A stretch of 5,087 nt of DNA. It comes from Candidatus Omnitrophota bacterium (GTDB taxonomy: Bacteria > Omnitrophota > Gorgyraeia > Gygaellales > Profunditerraquicolaceae). Location: the NCBI GenBank assembly GCA_023247875.1, contig JAHFFQ010000112.1:1-5087 (forward strand). The letters run 5' to 3'. Shown piece after piece: positions 1 to 5,049 of this stretch. Each line of letters opens with the position of its first letter. The first letter of the stretch is position 1. The notes beneath the pieces are model-generated. The model was not told the origin of the DNA. It worked only from the letters and a program-made list of their open reading frames with translations, and ran no database searches. The translations under genes and the position numbers were made by a program.

Positions 1-56
1 GATCAGCCCTGCCGCAAAGAGATAGAGATAATAATCAGGAGCTTATTGAAATAACT
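1..56. other. Left-edge segment with ambiguous reading
   Basis: Three readings compete here. Frame 3 is open from base 3 and runs into the gene that contains the ATG at 57. Frame 1 ends in TAA at 52-54, two bases before that ATG, and could be the tail of an upstream gene. Frame 2 ends in TAG at 23-25 and could also be a gene tail, which would leave a short leader containing AGGAG at 37-41. Too little sequence is present to choose between them. No promoter is evident. Confidence 0.35.
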
Positions 57-341
57 ATGAGCGCGCAAGAGCTGGTTTTGAATATCGCGGTTAATTTAGG
101 CAGGCTCGGCAGATGGGCCTACGAAGGAAAAGTCAAGCGCTTGAATCAGTTTTTAGAAGAAACTGAAGAATACCTAAATCAACTTGAAAAAGCGTCTAAA
201 TCTTCTCGCTTTCAGAAGACTTTTGATATCTTTAGAGAAAATTTTAATAAGCTTAAGAATGATAAGAAAGTAGATTCGGCGTGGGCAGAGATGATGTTTA
301 CCTGGGCTAATATTTTAACGCATCGGGCGCGCTTAGTTTGA
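3..341 (+). CDS. Small helical protein of unknown function, possibly 5'-partial
   Basis: I do not recognise this protein and assign no function. From the ATG at 57 it is 94 residues, rich in Lys, Glu, Leu and Phe. It looks largely alpha-helical, with a possible coiled-coil stretch at about residues 27-48 and a Trp-containing helix near the C-terminus (about 74-88). No signal peptide, membrane segment or catalytic motif is visible. The start is unsettled. The same frame has no stop back to base 3, so the gene may begin left of the window. The alternative is the ATG at 57, but the only AGGAG (37-41) lies 15 bases before it, which is too far for a normal Shine-Dalgarno. Base use looks more AT-rich than in the purine genes. 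The stop (339-341) is 4 bases before the cupin start, which suggests co-transcription. A genuine coding region is likely; its role is unknown. Confidence 0.6.
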   Translation, partial: SALPQRDRDNNQELIEITMSAQELVLNIAVNLGRLGRWAYEGKVKRLNQFLEETEEYLNQLEKASKSSRFQKTFDIFRENFNKLKNDKKVDSAWAEMMFTWANILTHRARLV

Positions 342-345
342 AAAT

Positions 346-633
346 ATGAATATGATTGATTATCAGAAAGGTTCAGTCGTCAGCAAGGAGTTGATCAAGA
401 AGGAGAAGGGTACGGTTACCCTGTTTGCCTTTGACAAAGGCCAGGGGTTAAGCGAGCACACCGCGCCATTTGACGCCTTAGTTTATCTCATTGATGGTAA
501 GGCAGAGATCGCTATTGCCGGTAAGGTAAATTCTGTTAAGGCAGGGGAGGTTGTCATCATGCCGGCAAACAAACCGCATTCTTTAAAGGCAGTAGAGCGC
601 TTCAAAATGCTTTTAGTAATGATAAAAGCCTAA
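346..633 (+). CDS. Small single-domain cupin protein
   Basis: This 95-residue protein is one conserved beta-barrel cupin domain, with no signal peptide, so it is probably cytoplasmic. Cupin motif 1 spans about residues 32-51 and ends in LIDG. Motif 2 spans about 67-78 and reads GEVVIMPANKPH. Of the classic metal ligands, His38 and His78 are present. The second His of the HxH pair is Ala40, and the usual Glu position is Ala44, next to Asp43. From memory, the run HTAPFDALV and the C-terminal FKMLL resemble a family of short cupins common in anaerobes, so the substitutions are probably a family trait and not damage. The ligand or reaction is unknown. The start is ATG 346, with ATG 352 as an alternative. 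Neither has a visible Shine-Dalgarno, and the gene begins 4 bases after the previous stop, so it may depend on translational coupling. Confidence 0.85.
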   Translation: MNMIDYQKGSVVSKELIKKEKGTVTLFAFDKGQGLSEHTAPFDALVYLIDGKAEIAIAGKVNSVKAGEVVIMPANKPHSLKAVERFKMLLVMIKA

Positions 634-638
634 ATAAA

Positions 639-1334
639 ATGTTAAAGAAAATCTTGTGTATTGCAGTGATGGTTATCTTTCCCATGGCAGTTTCATGGGC
701 AGAGATAGTTTGGGAAAAACAGGGGAATTATTATTATCTTACCAAAGAGAACAGGAATAACTTCAGCTCAGAGGGGGCCGGGCCAAACATATTCGCCCGC
801 AAATACCTGACCTATGACGGGGTAAACTTTCTGGTGCGGGGAGCAAAAGAGTGGAAGGACTACGGCCGGCTCAACCTTGAAGGGAACAATATGTTTTCCT
901 TGCCTATACGCGCCGGAATGAAAATAGATGAAGTGCATTTTTTGGCGGGAGGCAACTACAGCAACAGCTATGAGCATGACACCTTAATGCGTTTATACGG
1001 GGACAAATACTTTTATGCCACTCTTACTATTATTTTTGTCTACCAGGATGGCGTTTATAAGAATTTTTCTCTCCCTGTTTTCTGGGATTGGTTCCGCCTG
1101 GGGCATGGCGCATGGTCTAAGGAGGGGGCAAGGATAGATTCTTTGGGCGATAACCCGGTGCGCAAAAATTGCAGCATGTTCCACATCACCTTTGCCAATC
1201 CCCGGCCAGCGGAGCCGGTAAAGGATATTTTGCTTAGCGATAGCTGGTTGGATGACCGTCCATTTTCGGATATTTTCGCGGTTACAATTAAGTCTCCCGA
1301 TACGATGGAGGCAGCGCCAAAAAAAGCAAATTGA
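639..1334 (+). CDS. Secreted protein, probable beta-sandwich domain
   Basis: The protein is 231 residues with a textbook Sec signal peptide: Lys3-Lys4, a hydrophobic core at about 5-18, and a likely signal peptidase I site after Ala21 (SWA, then EIVW). There is no lipobox, since Cys7 lies inside the hydrophobic core. The mature part has one Cys (178) and no further membrane segment, so it should be periplasmic or exported. Its pattern resembles carbohydrate-binding or galactose-binding-like beta-sandwich domains: a YDGVNF segment (59-64), a SLPIRAGMKIDEVHFLAGG stretch (87-105), an aromatic YQDG strand (135-138), a DWF (150-152), and an NPRPAEPVKDILL segment near 188-199. That fold is inferred from pattern, not from a match. 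No catalytic motif is recognised. It starts 5 bases after the cupin stop without a visible Shine-Dalgarno. The C-terminal tail (about 218-231) looks disordered. Confidence 0.75.
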   Translation: MLKKILCIAVMVIFPMAVSWAEIVWEKQGNYYYLTKENRNNFSSEGAGPNIFARKYLTYDGVNFLVRGAKEWKDYGRLNLEGNNMFSLPIRAGMKIDEVHFLAGGNYSNSYEHDTLMRLYGDKYFYATLTIIFVYQDGVYKNFSLPVFWDWFRLGHGAWSKEGARIDSLGDNPVRKNCSMFHITFANPRPAEPVKDILLSDSWLDDRPFSDIFAVTIKSPDTMEAAPKKAN

Positions 1335-1360
1335 TTTTGAGGACCCCGAGGCATTAGATA

Positions 1361-1366
1361 AAGGAG
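1361..1366 (+). promoter_or_regulatory. Ribosome binding site of the YbaB gene
   Basis: AAGGAG lies 4 bases before the ATG at 1371. An in-frame TAA at 1359-1361 just upstream leaves that ATG as the first possible start, which fixes the N-terminus. Confidence 0.85.
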
Positions 1367-1370
1367 AATC

Positions 1371-1649
1371 ATGCTTGATAAAATGAAAGCTTTGTTTGAG
1401 ATGCAGAAGAAGATGCAGGAGGTAAAGCGCGAACTGGAGAATACGAATTTTGATATCCAAAGCTCCGACGGCCTGGTAAAGATCACCATGAATGGCGCTC
1501 AAGAGGTAAAAGGCATCGTGATCAAGGATAACCCGCAGCTTGAAAACGCGCTAAAGGACACCTTTAACCGGGCGATCAAGCGTTCGCAGGAGATCGGGGC
1601 GCAAAAAATGAAGGATGTTACGGGAATCAATTTACCAGGCTTAACATAA
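1371..1649 (+). CDS. YbaB/EbfC-family nucleoid-associated protein
   Basis: YbaB/EbfC proteins are small dimeric DNA-binding proteins that coat the nucleoid. At 92 residues this one is slightly shorter than the usual 100-110. The family layout is clear: an N-terminal amphipathic helix rich in Met, Gln and Lys (about 1-24), the signature beta-hairpin GLVKITMNGAQEVKGIVI (34-51), a second helix (about 55-82), and the characteristic tail VTGINLPGL (83-91). ybaB usually sits between dnaX and recR. Here it lies between a secreted-protein gene and purD, so it may be a second paralogue or a relocated copy. The start is fixed by AAGGAG at 1361-1366 and an in-frame stop upstream. A 54-base gap containing a palindrome separates it from purD. 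Confidence 0.92.
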   Translation: MLDKMKALFEMQKKMQEVKRELENTNFDIQSSDGLVKITMNGAQEVKGIVIKDNPQLENALKDTFNRAIKRSQEIGAQKMKDVTGINLPGLT

Positions 1650-1658
1650 ATAGGCTTA

Positions 1659-1687
1659 AGGGACAGTCCCCTCCGGGGACAGTCCCT
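1659..1687. repeat. Compact tandem palindrome between ybaB and purD
   Basis: GGGACAGTCCC occurs twice, at 1660-1670 and 1676-1686. Each copy is itself an odd palindrome (GGGAC, A, GTCCC), and the two centres are 16 bases apart. The whole unit also folds as one hairpin: bases 1659-1671 pair with 1675-1687, with a single A-A mismatch at 1665/1681 and a 3-base loop. No T-run follows, so it does not look like an ordinary intrinsic terminator. It ends 7 bases before the purD ribosome binding site. It resembles the dispersed REP-like GGGAC elements of some uncultured bacteria and shares its core with the element at 4957-5033. A paired operator is another possibility. Confidence 0.85.
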
Positions 1688-1703
1688 GTGAACTGGGGAG
1701 AAG

Positions 1704-2972
1704 ATGAAAATATTAGTTGTAGGTTCAGGTGGGAGAGAGCACGCGCTGGCCTGGAAGATCGCGCAATCAAAGCTGGTGAAGAAAATATTCTGCGCCCCCG
1801 GTAACGGCGGTATCTCACAGCTTGCCGAATGCGTTGATATAAAAGCCGATGATGTCCCCGGACTCCTGGATTTTGCCAGGAGGGAGAAGATAGACCTGAC
1901 CGTAGCCGGGCCGGAAGCTGCTCTGGTAGCAGGCATTGTTGATGAATTCAGCAATTATAAACTGCCGGTATTCGGCCCGCGTAAGCGGGCGGCGATGCTT
2001 GAAGAGAGCAAGGCATTTGCCAAGCAGATCATGATGCATTACCATGTGCCCACCGCGGGGTTTCGCGTATTCGTAGATCTCAGCGAAGCCAAGAAATATA
2101 TCGGCGCAAGAGGCGCTCCTTGCGTGGTCAAGGCAGACGGCCTGGCACAGGGCAAGGGTGTTATCGTGGCAAAGAGTATTCAGGAAGCCAACCGCGCAGC
2201 CACCGCAATGATTGAAAACAGGGCCTTCGGGGATGCGGGTAAGCGCATTATTGTTGAGGATTGCCTGGTCGGCCAGGAGGCATCAATACTTTGTTTTACC
2301 GACTCAAAGGTTATTGTCCCGCTGGTTACCAGCCAGGACCATAAAAGGATATTTGATAATGATCTGGGGCCCAACACAGGTGGAATGGGAGCATATTCTC
2401 CGGCGCCTGTAGTAACAAAAGAGCTGTTTAATGAGATTACGCAAAAGGTCTTCAGCCGGATGATCGCCGGCTTAAACGCCGAAGGGATCGAATACCGGGG
2501 CATACTTTATGCCGGGATAATGCTGACCAAAACCGGGCCGCAGGTATTGGAATTCAACGTACGTTTCGGCGACCCCGAAACACAGGCAATACTTCCGCGG
2601 CTTAAGACCGACTTGGTGGAGGTTATGCTGGCAGTGGTAAACCAGAAGCTCTCCCGCTACCCGGCGTTGGAATGGGACCAGCGCGCCTGCGTGTGCGTGG
2701 TCTGCGCGGCAAAAGGATATCCCGGAGAGTATACTAAAGACAAAGAGATCTTTGGCTTGGATGAGGCTGCTAAATTAGAGGATGTAATGGTTTTCCACTC
2801 CGGGACTAAGAAAGTTGGCGATAAAATCGTCACCAGCGGCGGCAGGGTCCTGGGGGTGACCGGATTAGGCGCCACGATCAAGGATGCAATAAGCAAAACA
2901 TATTCGGCTGTGAATAAAATAAGTTTTGAAGGCATGCAATACCGCCGGGATATCGGAAGAAAGGCCATATAG
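1704..2972 (+). CDS. purD: Phosphoribosylamine--glycine ligase (GAR synthetase)
   Basis: PurD joins glycine to 5-phosphoribosylamine using ATP, giving glycinamide ribonucleotide, the second step of cytoplasmic de novo purine synthesis. The 422 residues match the usual family length. The order is standard: N-terminal domain with GSGGREHAL (7-15), APGNGG (31-36) and GPEAALVAG (69-77); ATP-grasp region with KADGLAQGKGV (143-153), VEDCLVGQE (184-192), DHKR (212-215) and NTGGMGAYSP (224-233); the metal-binding segment EFNVRFGDPETQ (283-294) with Glu283 and Asn285; and a C-terminal domain starting near CVVCAAKGYPG (331-341). All the hallmark motifs checked are intact. The start is ATG 1704, since an in-frame TGA (1689-1691) excludes longer forms. 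GGGGAG at 1695-1700 is only 3 bases from the ATG, a short spacing. purE follows after 9 bases, so the two are surely co-transcribed. Confidence 0.97.
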   Translation: MKILVVGSGGREHALAWKIAQSKLVKKIFCAPGNGGISQLAECVDIKADDVPGLLDFARREKIDLTVAGPEAALVAGIVDEFSNYKLPVFGPRKRAAMLEESKAFAKQIMMHYHVPTAGFRVFVDLSEAKKYIGARGAPCVVKADGLAQGKGVIVAKSIQEANRAATAMIENRAFGDAGKRIIVEDCLVGQEASILCFTDSKVIVPLVTSQDHKRIFDNDLGPNTGGMGAYSPAPVVTKELFNEITQKVFSRMIAGLNAEGIEYRGILYAGIMLTKTGPQVLEFNVRFGDPETQAILPRLKTDLVEVMLAVVNQKLSRYPALEWDQRACVCVVCAAKGYPGEYTKDKEIFGLDEAAKLEDVMVFHSGTKKVGDKIVTSGGRVLGVTGLGATIKDAISKTYSAVNKISFEGMQYRRDIGRKAI

Positions 2973-2977
2973 GGAGG
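2971..2977 (+). promoter_or_regulatory. Ribosome binding site of purE overlapping the purD stop
   Basis: AGGGAGG lies 4 bases before the purE ATG and shares its first two bases with the purD TAG (2970-2972). Ribosomes ending purD therefore finish on the purE binding site, which favours coupled translation of the two genes. Confidence 0.8.
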
Positions 2978-2981
2978 AAAC

Positions 2982-3464
2982 ATGAGCAAGATCAGCATAA
3001 TCATGGGCAGCGCGTCAGACCTGGAAACCGTAAATGAAACGATCAATTTGCTGAAAGAATTTGAAGTCAGCTTTGAGGTCAAGGTATTATCCGCGCACAG
3101 GGCTCCTAAAGAGCTGGCGAAATATGTAGAGTCAGCGCCGAAAAAAGGGGTACGGGTATTTATCTGCGCTGCCGGCGGTGCTGCGGCATTAGCCGGGGTG
3201 GTTGCGGCCCACACTGTTTTTCCGGTGATCGGAATACCTATTGAGACCAAAAGCTTAAAAGGCATGGATTCACTTTTATCCACGGTGCAGATGCCCGCAG
3301 GCGTGCCGGTTGCCTCTATGGCTATCGGCCGGGCAGGCGCCAAGAACGCCGGCCTATTTGCCCTGGAGATCTTAAGCGTAAGCGACGCGCAAATGGCTGC
3401 CAAGCTTGTTGAGTATAAAAACAAGATGCGGCTTAAGATCAAAATGATAAAGTTAGGTAAATGA
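2982..3464 (+). CDS. purE: N5-carboxyaminoimidazole ribonucleotide mutase, class I PurE
   Basis: Class I PurE shifts the carboxyl group of N5-CAIR to give 4-carboxy-AIR in purine synthesis; the family forms octamers. At 160 residues it has the normal length. The nucleotide-binding GSASD (9-13) and SAHR (37-40) motifs are intact, including the catalytic His39 equivalent to His45 of the E. coli enzyme. AAGGAAALAGVVAAHTV (63-79) and GMDSLLSTVQMPAGVPV (94-110) are typical of class I and unlike the AIR carboxylase type (class II) found in animals and some spirochaetes. Class I normally works with PurK, which is not in this window. The C-terminus is a Lys-rich helix (about 137-160). The stop overlaps the next gene's start by ATGA at 3461-3464, so the downstream fusion gene is probably translationally coupled. 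Confidence 0.96.
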   Translation: MSKISIIMGSASDLETVNETINLLKEFEVSFEVKVLSAHRAPKELAKYVESAPKKGVRVFICAAGGAAALAGVVAAHTVFPVIGIPIETKSLKGMDSLLSTVQMPAGVPVASMAIGRAGAKNAGLFALEILSVSDAQMAAKLVEYKNKMRLKIKMIKLGK

Positions 3465-4522
3465 GCTTAACCAAAATAATAAAAATCAATCCGGCTAGCC
3501 CCGAAGAGAAATATATTGCCCAGGCGGCCAAGGTTATCTCCGGCGGCGGGTTAGTGGTTATCCCCACGGAAACGGTTTACGGCATTGCCGCTAATGCCCT
3601 GGATAAAAAAGCCCTTGAGAGGCTTTATGAGGTTAAAAAACGCCCCATCGATAAGCCTTTTTCTCTGCTTATAGGAGAGAAGCGTAAGGCAGATGAGCTG
3701 GCCAGAGATATCCCGGTGGCCGCGTATAAACTTATGCATAAATTCTGGCCCGGGCCATTGACGCTCATATTAAATGGGGCCGGAGAGGCTAATGTTGGTT
3801 TGCGCATGCCGGATCATCAGGTTGCTCTCAAGATCATTGAACAGGCGCATGTTGCAATAGCCTGCCCTTCAGCAAATATCGCCGGAGAACCGGCGCCGGA
3901 TAATTTTGCTCAAGCTATTCAGAATATGGATGGCCTGGTGGACCTGGCTGTTGACTCAGGCGACGCGAAATTGGCTCAGGAATCTACTGTTGTAGATATG
4001 GCCGTCCAGCCGCTAAAGATAATCAGGAGTGGCGCGATAAAGGATGAAGAGATAAGCGCGGTTGTAAAGTCAAAAAACGTGCTTTTTATCTGCACGGGGA
4101 ATTCTTGCCGCTCGGTGATGGCAGAGGCATACTTAAAGAAGCTCCTGGAAAAACAGAAAAGAAAAGATGTAGAGGTGAGTTCCGCCGGGATAATGATGCT
4201 TGCCGGATTAGGCGCCAGCGAAGGCACGCGCGAGGTCTTAAAGAATGAAGGCATTGATGTGGGGACGCATCATTCGCAGAGGGTGACCAGGGAGTTGGTG
4301 GACAGGTCGGATATTATCCTGGTGATGGAGAGGTCTCATGAGGATAAGATCCTGCAGCTTGAGCCGCTGGCAAAAAATAGGCTTTTCTTATTAAAGGAAT
4401 TTGCTAAAATAGGTGACAATGACCTGAATATCCCTGATCCCCTGGGGGCTTCCCTGGAATTTTATGAGAAGACCTTCAGCACGATCAAGGATGCCGTAGA
4501 AAGGATAATGAAGATATTATGA
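3461..4522 (+). CDS. TsaC/YrdC threonylcarbamoyl-AMP synthase fused to a YwlE-like LMW phosphatase
   Basis: This 353-residue protein has two intact domains. Residues 1-193 are a YrdC/TsaC domain, which makes threonylcarbamoyl-AMP from Thr, bicarbonate and ATP for the t6A modification of ANN-decoding tRNAs. Its marks are PTETVYG (35-41), KKRP (59-62), FWPGPLTLIL (95-104), GLRMPDH (113-119), CPSAN (135-139), STVVDM (175-180) and the closing IIRSGAI (187-193). After a short linker (about 194-205), residues 206-353 form a low-molecular-weight phosphatase. It has the P-loop CTGNSCRS (211-218), with nucleophile Cys211 and Arg217, the SAGI segment (241-244), and the general-acid Asp326 in DPLGAS (326-331). 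The residue before Cys216 is Ser215, close to the Thr of YwlE arginine phosphatases and unlike the Ile common in tyrosine phosphatases. An arginine-phosphate substrate is therefore inferred but unproven. The phosphatase takes the place of the C-terminal Sua5 domain found in longer homologues. The gene overlaps purE and rpiB by 4 bases each. Confidence 0.95.
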   Translation: MSLTKIIKINPASPEEKYIAQAAKVISGGGLVVIPTETVYGIAANALDKKALERLYEVKKRPIDKPFSLLIGEKRKADELARDIPVAAYKLMHKFWPGPLTLILNGAGEANVGLRMPDHQVALKIIEQAHVAIACPSANIAGEPAPDNFAQAIQNMDGLVDLAVDSGDAKLAQESTVVDMAVQPLKIIRSGAIKDEEISAVVKSKNVLFICTGNSCRSVMAEAYLKKLLEKQKRKDVEVSSAGIMMLAGLGASEGTREVLKNEGIDVGTHHSQRVTRELVDRSDIILVMERSHEDKILQLEPLAKNRLFLLKEFAKIGDNDLNIPDPLGASLEFYEKTFSTIKDAVERIMKIL

Positions 4523-4959
4523 ACAAGCTATTGATCGCTTCAGACCACGCGGGTTTCCCCTTAAAGGAAAAACTAAAAAACTATCTTGAGAAAAAAGGTA
4601 TCGCTGTAAAAGACCTGGGTACGCATAGCCTGGAGCGCTGCGATTATCCTAAGTATGCCTATGAGCTGGCCAAGGGAATCTCTTCGGGAAAATATAAGCG
4701 GGGGATACTTATCTGTAAAAGCGGCATAGGCAATTCCATCGTTGCCAATAGATTGCCTCGGGTGCGCGCAGCACTCTGCTATAACCTTAAAGCAGCTAAG
4801 TTAAGCCGCGAGCATAATGACAGCAATGTCCTGGTCCTGGGTTCGCTATTCGTAAAAACGGATTTAGCTAAGAAGATGGCGATAACCTGGTTAAATACAA
4901 AGTTCCTGGGCGGCAGGCACAGGCGTAGAATTAACCAAATAGAAAAGATCACAAGATAG
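4519..4959 (+). CDS. rpiB: Ribose-5-phosphate isomerase B
   Basis: RpiB interconverts ribose 5-phosphate and ribulose 5-phosphate in the cytoplasmic pentose phosphate pathway and so supplies ribose for PRPP and purines. The 146 residues match the family length. ASDHAGFPLKE (7-17) carries Asp9 and His10. CDYPKYA (41-47) is the conserved DYP segment. The catalytic Cys66 lies in CKSGIGNSI (66-74), SREHNDSNVLVLG (96-108) contains the conserved His99, and GGRHRRR (131-137) forms the phosphate-binding Arg patch. In the Cys loop, Lys67 and Asn72 replace the Gly and Met of the E. coli CGTGIGMSI form. That looks like a lineage variant, since the rest is intact. A related sugar-phosphate isomerase activity (allose or galactose type) cannot be excluded. 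The start overlaps the previous stop as ATGA, with only a weak AAGGA (4501-4505). The stop TAG is the first triplet of a 77-base palindrome. Confidence 0.95.
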   Translation: MNKLLIASDHAGFPLKEKLKNYLEKKGIAVKDLGTHSLERCDYPKYAYELAKGISSGKYKRGILICKSGIGNSIVANRLPRVRAALCYNLKAAKLSREHNDSNVLVLGSLFVKTDLAKKMAITWLNTKFLGGRHRRRINQIEKITR

Positions 4960-5033
4960 GGACGGTTCTCAAGCCAAAGCAGAACTGTCCCCTAAAAAGG
5001 GACACTTTCGCTTTGTGTTCAGAACCGTCCCTA
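4957..5033. repeat. 77-base imperfect palindrome between rpiB and glyA
   Basis: The outer arms are a perfect 13-base inverted repeat, TAGGGACGGTTCT at 4957-4969 against AGAACCGTCCCTA at 5021-5033. Pairing continues in the same register inward (paired positions sum to 9990) to TGTCCC 4986-4991 against GGGACA 4999-5004, leaving a 7-base loop at 4992-4998. Of 35 possible pairs, 29 are Watson-Crick; the unpaired positions on the left arm are 4970, 4973, 4974, 4981, 4982 and 4985. No T-run follows, so it is not a standard intrinsic terminator. The left end provides the rpiB stop codon, and the right end is 3 bases from the glyA ribosome binding site. The shape and GGGAC core resemble REP-like dispersed elements, such as those mobilised by RAYT (Y1-type) transposases. 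None is encoded here, so that link is inference. Confidence 0.9.
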
Positions 5034-5036
5034 GGT

Positions 5037-5042
5037 AAGGAG
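5037..5042 (+). promoter_or_regulatory. Ribosome binding site deciding the glyA GTG start
   Basis: AAGGAG lies 7 bases before GTG at 5050, an ideal spacing. An in-frame TAG at 5032-5034 and the absence of any other start codon between it and 5050 leave the GTG as the only sensible start. Confidence 0.85.
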
Positions 5043-5049
5043 TGGAGAA

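Noticed and set aside
1335..1370. Promoter ahead of ybaB
   Set aside because: The gap is only 36 bases and no convincing -35/-10 pair is visible. Only the ribosome binding site can be supported.
993..1502. Overlapping open frames on the minus strand (up to 169 codons)
   Set aside because: They run antisense across the secreted-protein gene and into ybaB, show no family motif, and overlap each other in different frames.
1637..1659. Direct repeat AGGCTTAA (1637-1644 and 1652-1659) as a target-site duplication
   Set aside because: Both copies lie on the same side of the palindrome, so they do not flank an insertion. An 8-base repeat at this distance can arise by chance.
1659..1703. Rho-independent terminator for the ybaB transcript
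   Set aside because: The hairpin is strong and GC-rich, but no T-run follows; the next bases are GTGAACTGGGGAG. A repeat or operator reading fits better.
2657..3442. Long open frame of 261 codons on the minus strand
   Set aside because: It lies antisense to purD and purE, whose motifs are intact, and its peptide is Ala/Ser/Leu/Pro-rich without recognisable motifs. It is a shadow of GC-biased coding sequence.
4957..5033. CRISPR-like or tRNA-like structure
   Set aside because: There is a single palindrome with no spacer-repeat periodicity and no cloverleaf arms or anticodon loop.
4957..5049. Rho-independent terminator after rpiB
   Set aside because: The long hairpin has many internal mismatches and is followed directly by GGTAAGGAG, the glyA ribosome binding site, with no T-run.
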